Origin: an uncultured Bacilli bacterium
Lineage (GTDB): Bacteria; Bacillota_I; Bacilli_A; RF39; UBA660
Direction of reading: 5' to 3'
Length of the DNA: 38,750 bases
NCBI GenBank assembly: GCA_947631135.1
Contig: CANRKE010000002.1
Location: 1 to 38,750, forward strand
In this document: positions 23,515 through 31,598 of the stretch, piece after piece
How positions within the stretch are numbered: position 1 is the stretch's first letter
Layout: each line of letters opens with the position of its first letter
Program-made: the position numbers and the translations under genes
The notes under the pieces: model-generated
Seen by the model: the letters and a program-made list of their open reading frames with translations, nothing else
What the model was told of the DNA's origin: nothing
Database searches by the model: none

Positions 23515-25107
23515 TTGGATAAGAATAAAAGAAAGGTAACAACAATAGTAACGACATTAATAGCGATAGTATTACTATTAATAAGTATAACATATGCATA
23601 CATGTCAGCAACAAAAGTAACAACAAAGAATTCAGTACAAGCAGGAACATTATTAATTAATTATGAAGATGATAAATTAAATACAGTAAATTTAAGTAAT
23701 ATACAACCAATATATGATAAAGATATAAAGACTAAAGCTAATAAAATATCATTTAAAGTAAACAATACAGGAACAGCTAAAGCTTATGTAGATATCAATA
23801 TAACAGATATTAACCTACCTAGTGAGTTAGCAGATTTAGAGTTTAAATGGGCACTATATTCTGGTGATGAAAAAATAAGTAATGGTAATTTCAGAAATGT
23901 ATTAGATAATAAATTACTTCTAATCAACAACGAAGAAATAGAATCAACTAAAAATAAAAGTTATGATTTATATATCTGGATAAGTGAATCAGAATTAGAT
24001 CAATCAGATATGATGAATAAAACATTTTCTGCTAAAATAACAGTAGTAGGACATCAAAATAAACAAGCAGAATTACTTTCAAAAGTAATTAAAGATAATA
24101 ATGAACCTAGTACACAAAAACCTGATTTCAACAAAACATCAGAAACAGATGACGGATTAATACAAGATATAGATAAAGATGGAGAAACTTATTATTTTAG
24201 AGGAGCAGTAGAATACAATTATTTAAAAATAGAAGGATTAACATGGCCTGATGATTCAGAGACAGGATATCTAATACCTGGTAGTAAATTATTGATAGTA
24301 TTTCCTACAAAAAATGAGGCAGAAAATACTTGTAATTCATCATATTCACAATATGGATATCAATCAATAGATGAATGTAAAAATGAGATAAAGGAAGTAG
24401 GAGCACAACCAGGTGAATATATGTTATTTAGGGTAGTAAGAATTAATGGGGATAGAACTATTAGAATTATAGCTGATGGATCAATTGGTAAGAGTTCGTT
24501 TAATGTACCATCTAATGAAGAAAAGTATGTAGGGTATACATATAATAACAGTAAACCAAATATTCAAGATGGTGATTCTTCTACAATAAAGGAATATTTA
24601 GATAATTGGTATGACGAAAATATGACAAATTATAATAAGATATTCGCATATACAAGATATTGTAACGATACAACAACAGGACATATAAATAGTAGTGGAT
24701 ATTTATATTATGGAGCATATGATAGATTAGATGTCGATAATAATGGTGCTAATCCACAACCTACATATATATGTCCAAACACAGATAAATTATATGGAGG
24801 AGAATATGATTTAAAAATAGGATTATTATCAGCAGATGAAGTATCATTTGCAGGTGGAAAATATAATTCAATTAATCAAAATTATTATCTATTTGGTAAG
24901 AGTGGTTGGAGATTTCTTGGATCACCTAATTATTTTACAGGTAGTAATTCTAGTGAGTTTAGTATAAATGGATATGGTGGTTTAGGTATTAATAATATTA
25001 AAAATGAAAATTCAGTTATACCAGTCTTAAATCTACGTGCTGACACACCATTTATACAAGGTGATGGAACAAAGAACTCACCGTACATCGTAAGTGTAAA
25101 TAATTAA
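23515..25107 (+). CDS. Membrane-anchored surface protein, SipW-type N-terminus, paralog 3
   Basis: 530 residues. A basic start (MDKNKRKVTT) leads into a hydrophobic helix at about 11-28 ending in SITYAYMSA. The beta domain (AGTLLINYEDD, SFKVNNTGTAKAYVDI, NKTFSAKITVVGHQ) is nearly that of paralog 2. The DUF6273-like domain has YYFRGAVEYNYLKIEGLTWP, MLFRVVRINGDR, TRYCNDT, YICPNT, GLLSADEVSFAGGKY, FLGSPNYFTGS and VPVLNLRADTPFIQGDG. Paralogs 2 and 3 share the extra Cys-pair insert (here ENTCNSSYSQYG...DECKNE). The start is TTG: no ATG or better site exists, and a GTG at 23506 lies inside the binding site. It ends at a bidirectional terminator facing the RiPP operon. Confidence 0.75.
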   Translation: MDKNKRKVTTIVTTLIAIVLLLISITYAYMSATKVTTKNSVQAGTLLINYEDDKLNTVNLSNIQPIYDKDIKTKANKISFKVNNTGTAKAYVDINITDINLPSELADLEFKWALYSGDEKISNGNFRNVLDNKLLLINNEEIESTKNKSYDLYIWISESELDQSDMMNKTFSAKITVVGHQNKQAELLSKVIKDNNEPSTQKPDFNKTSETDDGLIQDIDKDGETYYFRGAVEYNYLKIEGLTWPDDSETGYLIPGSKLLIVFPTKNEAENTCNSSYSQYGYQSIDECKNEIKEVGAQPGEYMLFRVVRINGDRTIRIIADGSIGKSSFNVPSNEEKYVGYTYNNSKPNIQDGDSSTIKEYLDNWYDENMTNYNKIFAYTRYCNDTTTGHINSSGYLYYGAYDRLDVDNNGANPQPTYICPNTDKLYGGEYDLKIGLLSADEVSFAGGKYNSINQNYYLFGKSGWRFLGSPNYFTGSNSSEFSINGYGGLGINNIKNENSVIPVLNLRADTPFIQGDGTKNSPYIVSVNN

Positions 25108-25130
25108 ATTTATTAAAATAAAAAAAAGAT

Positions 25131-25164
25131 ACTGTCTAAAATTAAGTAATTAATTTTAGACAGT
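25131..25164. terminator. Bidirectional intrinsic terminator, surface gene 3 / RiPP operon
   Basis: ACTGTCTAAAATTAA (25131-25145) and TTAATTTTAGACAGT (25150-25164), perfect 15-bp stem, GTAA loop. A-run on the left and T7 on the right serve both strands; it lies between convergent stops at 25107 and 25174. Confidence 0.85.
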
Positions 25165-25173
25165 ACCATTTTT

Positions 25174-26457
25174 TTAATTACCTTCATTGTTATTTTTTTC
25201 AAGTAATAACTTTAGTAAAGGTTTAACAACAAATCTATTACGTACACAAGGTGTTCTCATAGTATTACTTAAGTTTCTATTATATAAGCATCCTCCTAAA
25301 CAAATAGGAAGAAAAGGGCATTCTTTACACTCTTCAAGTGCATATTTGAAATTATGATATTTTTCGGTATCATTTTTATCTACTGATGAAAAGTCTTGAA
25401 CACAAGCATGGGTAGTACCATCTGGAGCTATAACCACTGCATTTGATTTAGAAGCTAAACACCCATTAAATTTAGCTTTAGGAAATAAATCTTTAAGTGT
25501 AATTTTATTATTTGAATTAAGTAATGCTTTAAAAACATCGTAAAAGAAATCTTCTTTTTCAAAATCTTTAATATAGCTGTCAGCCATTTCATGTTCTGGT
25601 GGGAATAAGTAAGTAGGAAATAAATGAAGATTATCAAATTGCATTAAGTCAGATATAGAATCTAAAATTTTAGAAAAACTATCTTTATTGTGATTATCTA
25701 AATGTATTCTTAAATTAACATATACACCAGATTTTAATAGTTCCAATATTCCATCATGCGTTTTTTTAAAAGCACTTTCTCCATTTAAACTAACATTCTT
25801 TCTACGATTATGTTCTTCTTCTACTCCATCAATAGTAATATGCGCTGATTCTAAATGCCATTTATTAGTCATATGCGATATAAGATTTTTTGTAAGTAAG
25901 GTTCCATTAGTTGTAATTGATGAACTCCAGTTGTTATTTTTTAACTTATTCATGGATATTAACTTATCAATTATTTCATCAATTTTGTTAACACATAACA
26001 ATGGCTCACCACCATACCAATCTAGTACACATTTTGAGTTTTCATCTATATTTTTTGCTAAAAAATCTATAATTTTTTCGTTTGACTCTTTAGTTATGGA
26101 CTTCTTGCAATAATTTTCTTCGTAACAATAAAAACATTTAGCATTACAAGCTGTAGTAGGAATTATAGTAAAGAAATTAAGATTATTTTTTTTAGCAATT
26201 TCGATATTAGAAATAAATTTTTCATACTCATTAATATTATTTGGTACAATAAATCCATTTTCGGCTAGAATATGTTTTTCATCTTCTTTACTGCTTAGCA
26301 TATCATAATCTTCATCTATTATTACTACTGCTGAAGAAGCACTATTAAAAATAGCTTTTTTATTAAATTGACATACCTCAATATTATACATTGATTCTTT
26401 ATAAGGTATATCATCTACCAAATTATACTTGTTTTTACTTTCTCTACATATTTCCAT
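25174..26457 (-). CDS. Radical SAM/SPASM peptide maturase (second of two)
   Basis: 427 residues. The radical SAM cluster motif is CNAKCFYC (Cys104, Cys108, Cys111), followed by DWYGGEPLL and SSITTNGTLL. The C-terminal SPASM region has cysteines in NGCLASKSNAVVIAPDGTTHAC and ECKECPFLPICLGGCLYN with a last Cys in RTPCVRN, enough for auxiliary Fe-S clusters. The N-terminal ~90 residues end in LAENGFIVPN, like the short precursor-recognition segments of other peptide maturases. Such enzymes cross-link or otherwise modify ribosomal peptides; the likely substrate is the Cys-rich precursor at 28697. It starts 1 bp after the methyltransferase stop with AGAAGG as binding site, so it is the last gene of the operon. 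The reaction is not predictable. Confidence 0.88.
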   Translation of the reverse strand: MEICRESKNKYNLVDDIPYKESMYNIEVCQFNKKAIFNSASSAVVIIDEDYDMLSSKEDEKHILAENGFIVPNNINEYEKFISNIEIAKKNNLNFFTIIPTTACNAKCFYCYEENYCKKSITKESNEKIIDFLAKNIDENSKCVLDWYGGEPLLCVNKIDEIIDKLISMNKLKNNNWSSSITTNGTLLTKNLISHMTNKWHLESAHITIDGVEEEHNRRKNVSLNGESAFKKTHDGILELLKSGVYVNLRIHLDNHNKDSFSKILDSISDLMQFDNLHLFPTYLFPPEHEMADSYIKDFEKEDFFYDVFKALLNSNNKITLKDLFPKAKFNGCLASKSNAVVIAPDGTTHACVQDFSSVDKNDTEKYHNFKYALEECKECPFLPICLGGCLYNRNLSNTMRTPCVRNRFVVKPLLKLLLEKNNNEGN

Positions 26458-26458
26458 T

Positions 26459-27253
26459 TTATACCTTCTTTCTAGTAACTATTAATCCATGATTTGATGT
26501 TCCAAGTATTGATTTATTACGACATATTTTTAAATGATATCTCATCCAAATATCAAACTCAGCATCAGTCATTTGATTAATAGTATTTTGAAAAGCAATA
26601 CTTTGTCCATCTGTTGCTAAATGGTCAATAATTTCTAATTTATTATTTATTAAAATTTTTTCAATTTCAGAAGGATCATGAAAATAATTATCAGTCCAAA
26701 AGCAATATGGGCTATTAAACTCAATACAATGATTATCGATAATTTTATCCACTAATTCATTTGAAATCCTGTTTATATCACCTCTAATTGCACATGGAAA
26801 AACTGAAAATGGACTTATATAAGAAAACATAATAATACCATTAGGTTTTACAACTCTAATACATTCTTTTATACATTGATTTTGGTCAGAATTATTTAAA
26901 AGATGATATAAAGGACCCATGCAAAGCACAATATCAAAGCTATTATCTTTAAAAGTAGATAAATTTAATGCATTACAAACCATTGTTTTAATATTAATAT
27001 TTTTTTGTTTAATTATTTCATTAAGACGGTTAATGTGTTTTGGTACTAAATCAATAGAAGTTACATCCAAATTATGTTCCTTTAAATATAAAGAATAAAT
27101 ACCAACACCACACCCGACATCTAAACATTTCATTCCTGAAAAACAATATTTATCTAAAGTATTTATAGTTGTTAAATATTCTACTCTACGTGAAAGTGTA
27201 CTTTGTAGTCTATTTTCTTCGTCAATTTCCTTATATGATTCTATTAAATCCAA
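26459..27253 (-). CDS. Class I SAM-dependent methyltransferase of the RiPP cluster
   Basis: 264 residues. SAM-binding motif I is MKCLDVGCGVGIYSLYL (around 41-55), with acidic residue at the end of strand 2 in DVTSIDLVP and motif DIVLCMGPLYHLLNN at strand 4, typical of the UbiE/Methyltransf_11 fold. The start is a TTG, with AGAAAGAAG about 10 nt upstream; an ATG nearby is out of frame. It lies between the two radical SAM genes (31 bp after one, 1 bp before the other), so it most likely methylates the peptide product or a biosynthetic intermediate. A small-molecule target is possible and the sequence does not decide. Confidence 0.85.
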   Translation of the reverse strand: MDLIESYKEIDEENRLQSTLSRRVEYLTTINTLDKYCFSGMKCLDVGCGVGIYSLYLKEHNLDVTSIDLVPKHINRLNEIIKQKNINIKTMVCNALNLSTFKDNSFDIVLCMGPLYHLLNNSDQNQCIKECIRVVKPNGIIMFSYISPFSVFPCAIRGDINRISNELVDKIIDNHCIEFNSPYCFWTDNYFHDPSEIEKILINNKLEIIDHLATDGQSIAFQNTINQMTDAEFDIWMRYHLKICRNKSILGTSNHGLIVTRKKV

Positions 27254-27284
27254 TATTATACATCTTCTTTCTAAGAGTAACTTT

Positions 27285-28601
27285 CTATAAATTATTCATT
27301 TCATCAGCTGCTCTTTTTATTAAATCATTTATAGCACCCTTAACTGATGTGCAGGCATGATCTTTTCCATAAGTAAATGCTCTATATTTGCAGCCTCCTT
27401 GACATAGAGGAAGTAATTTACAATTATTACATTTTTCATCCTTAATATATGGGTTAGCAAAAACTTTAGATATTTCACTATTTGTTCTACCAGTAAAAAC
27501 GTTACCACTCGCATATTCTTCATGTCCTAATAATCTATGGCAATCAAAAATATTACCTGATGAATCTATTGTAAGCGATGATTTACATCCTCCATAACAA
27601 CTAGTTGGAATAGGTGTTAAATAATATTTTCTTAAAATAGCATCGTATTTTGTTCCTTCTTCAACTCTTTTATCGTAATTTCCAAAACTGCAATAATCTT
27701 TTTCTGCATCTAATAGTTCAATTAAAGGATGTTTTCTTTGATTTTTAAATTCATCTGTAATTGAAGGTATGTCTTTTGAATCAATAGGTGCTAGATAAAC
27801 AAAAAAGTTTTTATCTGATCCAAATCTGTCTTTTAGATAATCAACTGTTTTAATTGCTTTATCATTTTCTAGTGGATTAAAATTAATTCTAATTCTTACG
27901 TTTATATTATTATCCAAACATCTTTGAATATTATTCATTACAAGTTCAAATGGATTATCTATATTATAGTAATTCTTTATTTCATTATATTCATTATATA
28001 ACGCATCAATAGTTATTTGAATAATCTTTACATTCCATTCATTTACTGCTTTTTTAACAATTTCATCGTTTAATAAAGATCCATTTGTTATAATTTTTGA
28101 ATCAAATTTAACTCCATTTTTATGAAGTTTATCAACAATTAATGAAATTATTTTAGGTTCTAAAAGCGGCTCTCCACCAAACCATTGAATGACAAGATGT
28201 TCATCATCATGATTAGCGATAATATAATCTGCTACAGCCTCAGCTGTTTTTTTAGTCATTTTCTTTTGTTTTACACCTTTTTCAAAGCAATAATAACAAC
28301 GTGCATTACAGCCTGTAGTTGGACATATAATATAATAAGTTGGAGAAGTTTTATTTGCTTCCAACGTCATACATCTTAATGATTCCAAATATGAAAGTTC
28401 ATCATAATCATCATCAATTAAAAATCCCATTTCATGCAAAGATGAAACTTCTTCAGGATATTTTTCATAATCATTTTTTTCAAAAATTGACTCGTACATA
28501 TTTTTTTCTAATTCAACCATTGAAGTAGAAAAAGTAGAATAGAGTAAAACTGTATCAGGAGTTTTTCCCTTTTGTGATATTATAAACTTAGATTTTTTCA
28601 T
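27285..28601 (-). CDS. Radical SAM/SPASM peptide maturase (first of two)
   Basis: 438 residues. The cluster motif is CNARCYYC (Cys98, Cys102, Cys105), then IQWFGGEPLL and SKIITNGSLL. SPASM cysteines appear in SCYGGCKSSLTIDSSGNIFDC and CNNCKLLPLCQGGC (391, 394, 400, 404) with Cys417 in HACTS. The N-terminal ~80 residues contain VSSLHEMGFLIDDDYDE, the segment found before the barrel in KxxxW- and thioether-type maturases. It is only distantly similar to the second maturase, so the two probably do different steps. ATG at 28601 is preceded by AAGGAGTAGTA. It follows the precursor gene after a 95-bp gap holding a strong hairpin. Confidence 0.9.
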   Translation of the reverse strand: MKKSKFIISQKGKTPDTVLLYSTFSTSMVELEKNMYESIFEKNDYEKYPEEVSSLHEMGFLIDDDYDELSYLESLRCMTLEANKTSPTYYIICPTTGCNARCYYCFEKGVKQKKMTKKTAEAVADYIIANHDDEHLVIQWFGGEPLLEPKIISLIVDKLHKNGVKFDSKIITNGSLLNDEIVKKAVNEWNVKIIQITIDALYNEYNEIKNYYNIDNPFELVMNNIQRCLDNNINVRIRINFNPLENDKAIKTVDYLKDRFGSDKNFFVYLAPIDSKDIPSITDEFKNQRKHPLIELLDAEKDYCSFGNYDKRVEEGTKYDAILRKYYLTPIPTSCYGGCKSSLTIDSSGNIFDCHRLLGHEEYASGNVFTGRTNSEISKVFANPYIKDEKCNNCKLLPLCQGGCKYRAFTYGKDHACTSVKGAINDLIKRAADEMNNL

Positions 28602-28630
28602 ATATTACTACTCCTTATTATATAAATAAA

Positions 28631-28664
28631 TATTGTGTTGGTATAAGCACATACCAACACAATA
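28631..28664 (-). terminator. Attenuator-type hairpin between RiPP precursor and maturases
   Basis: TATTGTGTTGGTAT (28631-28644) and ATACCAACACAATA (28651-28664) form a perfect 14-bp stem with a 6-nt loop. Reading the minus strand it is followed by TTTATTTATAT, a broken U-run. Placed between a tiny precursor and large enzymes, it would give excess precursor transcript with partial read-through. Confidence 0.75.
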
Positions 28665-28696
28665 TATTGTTTGTTTGTGCCAATTATAATATATAA

Positions 28697-28819
28697 TTAG
28701 CCATCACTACAATGACATAAACAACTACTTGCCATTTCATTAGCTACGAATTTTTCAGAAGCAGCTGTTTCAAGTTCTTTTGAAGCAATTTCTTGAGAAA
28801 CTTCTCTAATTATTTTCAT
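28697..28819 (-). CDS. Cys-rich RiPP precursor peptide
   Basis: 40-residue peptide. It starts MKIIREVSQEIASK, continues as a Glu/Ala-rich amphipathic leader (ELETAASEKFVANEMA) and ends in SSCLCHCSDG. The three cysteines (33, 35, 37) alternate as CxCxC near the C-terminus, and no other cysteine is present, so the last ~10 residues are the likely core. AAGGAGGTGA, a near-perfect ribosome binding site, sits 5 nt before the ATG, and a consensus promoter lies upstream. The next three genes on the same strand encode two radical SAM/SPASM enzymes and a methyltransferase. It is the expected substrate, perhaps for thioether or Cys-centred cross-links. Not identified with any named family; no transporter or leader peptidase is in the window. 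Confidence 0.85.
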   Translation of the reverse strand: MKIIREVSQEIASKELETAASEKFVANEMASSCLCHCSDG

Positions 28820-28852
28820 AACTTCACCTCCTTGATAAGGTCAATAAATATT

Positions 28853-28862
28853 TGTCATGACA
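28853..28862. promoter_or_regulatory. Palindrome at the RiPP promoter start site
   Basis: TGTCATGACA, a perfect 10-bp palindrome placed about 6 bp downstream of the -10, over the predicted transcription start. A related GTCAATAAATA occurs twice around the promoter (28840-28850 and 28892-28902). Candidate repressor-binding region. Confidence 0.45.
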
Positions 28863-28867
28863 CCTAA

Positions 28868-28896
28868 AGTATAGCAAACACTTTATCATTTGTCAA
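28868..28896 (-). promoter_or_regulatory. Sigma-A promoter of the RiPP operon
   Basis: On the minus strand TTGACA (28896-28891), 17-bp spacer, TATACT (28873-28868). A consensus -35 and near-consensus -10, stronger than most in the window, about 49 nt upstream of the precursor ATG. Confidence 0.82.
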
Positions 28897-28991
28897 TAAA
28901 TAGTACAATAAATTCTATTCTTAAATTTTATAAAAATACCAAAAATATAGTATTTTATTAATATATATTTAATTCAAAAAATGATCGTATA

Positions 28992-29020
28992 TTGACATAA
29001 TTTTGTCTTTAATATATAAT
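28992..29020 (+). promoter_or_regulatory. Sigma-A promoter of the LiaF-like gene
   Basis: TTGACA (28992-28997), 17-bp spacer, TATAAT (29015-29020), both full consensus, 43 nt before the ATG at 29064. The 244 bp between the RiPP precursor and this gene otherwise hold only the divergent RiPP promoter and A/T-rich sequence. Confidence 0.85.
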
Positions 29021-29063
29021 TGAGTTGTTAGAATTCATAGTAAATAAAGGGAGATGTTTAATA

Positions 29064-29729
29064 ATGTTATTAGGAATTTTAGTATTAGTTTTAGGGTTAA
29101 TATCACTTATAGAAGTAATATTTCCAACTATTGCATTTACATTTTGGTTTTATGTATCAGTAATTATATTTGTATGTGGATTATATAAGATAATAATTGA
29201 AGAAAAAATTACTATAATTAATGCAATAATAACTATATTAGGTTTATTATTTTCATTAGTTAATTTAGATATATTACCACCATATTTAATAAATGCAATA
29301 ATACCTATTTTAATTATTATATTAGGTGTAACTATAATATATAATACATCATCATTGAAAAAGCCATATTCACGTAATAATAAATCTAAAAGATATAATG
29401 CAATATTATCTGATAATATAGAAAAGATTAAAACATTAGATAAATCTGATATTGAAAGTTATACTGTATTTGGTAATCTAAAATTAGATTTAAGTGATTT
29501 AGAAATAGAAGATGATATAAATATGATTGTCTATACAATATTTGGTGAAAGTACAATTATTGCATCAGACAAATATAATATAGATCTTACATCTACTGCG
29601 GTATTAGGTGAAAATATTAAGAAATTTGATATAGAAGATAGTAAAAATAAAAAGACTATATATATTAATTGTATATCTATATTTGGTGGAGCAAAGATAA
29701 CAAAAAATGATAAAGCAAAGAATAAATAA
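29064..29729 (+). CDS. LiaF-like membrane protein
   Basis: 221 residues. The first ~105 residues are four or five short hydrophobic helices (MLLGILVLVLGLISL, FWFYVSVIIFVCGLY, IINAIITILGLLFSLV, INAIIPILIIILGVTIIY). The C-terminal domain has a repeated beta pattern YTVFGNLKLDLSD, YTIFGESTIIAS, AVLGEN, ISIFGGAKI, which is the repeat of the LiaF/DUF2154 cell-envelope-stress domain. LiaF proteins inhibit LiaRS-type two-component systems that sense wall-active antibiotics, but no kinase or regulator gene is adjacent. The ATG at 29064 follows GGGAG; a TTG at 29025 would extend it without a binding site. The 3' end overlaps the next gene by 23 bp. Proximity to the RiPP operon is suggestive only. Confidence 0.72.
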   Translation: MLLGILVLVLGLISLIEVIFPTIAFTFWFYVSVIIFVCGLYKIIIEEKITIINAIITILGLLFSLVNLDILPPYLINAIIPILIIILGVTIIYNTSSLKKPYSRNNKSKRYNAILSDNIEKIKTLDKSDIESYTVFGNLKLDLSDLEIEDDINMIVYTIFGESTIIASDKYNIDLTSTAVLGENIKKFDIEDSKNKKTIYINCISIFGGAKITKNDKAKNK

Positions 29730-30567
29730 TAATACAGATTTAAAAACATATTTAAATAATATATTAAATAAAAGTAAAAATAATCTAAAAACATTATGTG
29801 AAAATGATTTTATAATAGTTAATAAAATACCAATAAAGAGATTAGACTATAAATTACATATTGGTGATGAAATAATAATAAAAGATAAATATATAAAAGA
29901 TAAAAAATATAATAAATTAATAGAAATAATATATGAAGATAAAGATATTATAGTTGTAAATAAACCTAGTGGATTACTTAGTATATCAGATAATAAGAAA
30001 CATTACTCATTATATAATATAGTATCTAATTATATTAAAATTAAAAATAAAAACAATAAAATATTTGTTATACATAGATTAGATAGAGATACTAGTGGAA
30101 TCATAATGTTTGCAAAAAGTGAAAAAATAAAGAGATTATATCAAGATAAGTTTCAAAAGCTTGTTAAATTGCGTGAGTATATTGCAATTGTTGATGGAAT
30201 ACTAGATAAAACTGGAGTAATAAACAAGAATTTAATAGAAGATAAAACAACATTTGTACATATAAGTAACAGTAAAAATTCAAAACAAGCCATAACACAT
30301 TATGATCCTATTAAGCATAATAAAAAATATTCTATGATAAAAGTAAAAATATCAACTGGAAGAAAAAATCAAATCAGAGTACATTTATCAAGTATAGGTA
30401 ATCCTGTTGTAGGTGATAAGAAATATGCATCAAGAAGTAATCCAATAAAAAGATTAGGATTACATGCAAATAGATTAGAAATAATAAATCCTATTAACAA
30501 TAAACTTATGATATTTGAAAGTGATATACCAAATATTTTTTATAAAATATTTAAGGAGAAAGATTAA
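29707..30567 (+). CDS. RluA-family RNA pseudouridine synthase
   Basis: 286 residues. A short S4-like N-terminal region (LNNILNKSKNNLKTLCENDFIIVNK...LHIGDEIII) is followed by the catalytic domain: EDKDIIVVNKPSGLLSI, and IHRLDRDTSGIIMFAKS with the catalytic Asp in HRLDRDTSG, then REYIAIVDG, AITHYDPI, GRKNQIRVHLSSIGNPVVGDKKY and LGLHANRLE. These enzymes convert uridine to pseudouridine in rRNA or tRNA (RluD/RluB-like targets in Firmicutes); the target base cannot be told. It overlaps the LiaF-like gene by 23 bp and ends 2 bp before rlmN, placing it in an RNA-modification operon. Confidence 0.9.
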   Translation: MIKQRINNNTDLKTYLNNILNKSKNNLKTLCENDFIIVNKIPIKRLDYKLHIGDEIIIKDKYIKDKKYNKLIEIIYEDKDIIVVNKPSGLLSISDNKKHYSLYNIVSNYIKIKNKNNKIFVIHRLDRDTSGIIMFAKSEKIKRLYQDKFQKLVKLREYIAIVDGILDKTGVINKNLIEDKTTFVHISNSKNSKQAITHYDPIKHNKKYSMIKVKISTGRKNQIRVHLSSIGNPVVGDKKYASRSNPIKRLGLHANRLEIINPINNKLMIFESDIPNIFYKIFKEKD

Positions 30568-30569
30568 GT

Positions 30570-31598
30570 ATGAACAATATATTTAATTATACTAGAGAAA
30601 AATTAGTTAAGTATTTTGACAGTATTGGTGAGAAAAAATATAAAGCTGTACAAGTATTAGAATATTTATATCAAAAAAAGAATTTTAATATAGATAATAT
30701 ATCTAATATTAAAAAAGATACAGTAGAGAAAATAAATAAAGATTTTACATTTGATATGATACAAATATCTGATATTAAACATGGTGAAGATGTAGTTAAA
30801 TACTTATTTAAATTATTAGATGGTGATTATATTGAAGCAGTTTTAATGAAGCATAATTATGGAAATAGTCTTTGTATATCAACTCAAGTAGGTTGTAATA
30901 TGGGATGTAAGTTTTGTGAAAGTGGAAGATTAAAAAAAGTTAGAAATTTAGATACTTATGAGATGGTTGAACAAATACTTTTAGTTGAAAAAAATGATAA
31001 TATTAGAATTAGTCATGTTGTATTAATGGGAATTGGTGAACCATTTGATAATTATGATAATGTTATAAATTTTATTAAAATAATAAATGATGATAAAGCA
31101 CTTGCAATAGGATCTAGGCATATAACGGTATCTACTTGTGGCATTGTACCTAAGATACTTGAGTTTGCTAAATTGGGAATACAAGTTAATTTAGCTATTA
31201 GTCTACATGCTCCTACTGATGAATTAAGAAATAAATTAATGCCTATTAATAAAGTATATAATTTAGAATTATTAATAGATACATTAAAAAAATATATTAA
31301 ACTAACAAATAGAAGAGTAACATTTGAATATATTTTATTAAATAATATAAATGATACTGAGGAATGTGCTTATAATTTATGTAAATTAATAAGTGGTATG
31401 AACGCATATGTCAATTTAATTCCATATAATGAAACACAAAATTTTAATTTTAAGCGTAGTAGTACTAGTAATATTACTGCATTTTATGATATACTTAAGA
31501 AGAACGGTATAAATGTAACTATAAGAAGAGAATTTGGCGGATTAATTGATGCAGCTTGTGGACAATTAAGAGCAAATAAAGGTGGGAATAATTCATGA
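30570..31598 (+). CDS. rlmN: 23S rRNA/tRNA adenine-C2 methyltransferase RlmN
   Basis: 342-residue radical SAM enzyme that methylates C2 of A2503 in 23S rRNA and A37 of some tRNAs. The cluster motif is CNMGCKFC (Cys109, Cys113, Cys116) in STQVGCNMGCKFCESG, with HVVLMGIGEPFDNYDNV, RHITVSTCGIVPKI and INLAISLHAPTDELRN-like sequence (here VNLAISLHAPTDELRNKLMPIN). The methyl-carrying Cys is in DAACGQLRAN near the C-terminus. These fit RlmN and not the Cfr resistance enzyme, though the two are close relatives and a tree would settle it. AAGGAGAAAG binding site; its end overlaps prpC by 4 bp. Confidence 0.93.
   Translation: MNNIFNYTREKLVKYFDSIGEKKYKAVQVLEYLYQKKNFNIDNISNIKKDTVEKINKDFTFDMIQISDIKHGEDVVKYLFKLLDGDYIEAVLMKHNYGNSLCISTQVGCNMGCKFCESGRLKKVRNLDTYEMVEQILLVEKNDNIRISHVVLMGIGEPFDNYDNVINFIKIINDDKALAIGSRHITVSTCGIVPKILEFAKLGIQVNLAISLHAPTDELRNKLMPINKVYNLELLIDTLKKYIKLTNRRVTFEYILLNNINDTEECAYNLCKLISGMNAYVNLIPYNETQNFNFKRSSTSNITAFYDILKKNGINVTIRREFGGLIDAACGQLRANKGGNNS

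Noticed and set aside
25455..25637. Second minus-strand frame inside the radical SAM gene
   Set aside because: Out-of-frame shadow of the maturase gene.
30570..31598. Cfr-type antibiotic-resistance methyltransferase
   Set aside because: Operon context (rlmN-prpC-prkC-rsgA) and overall motif pattern favour housekeeping RlmN.
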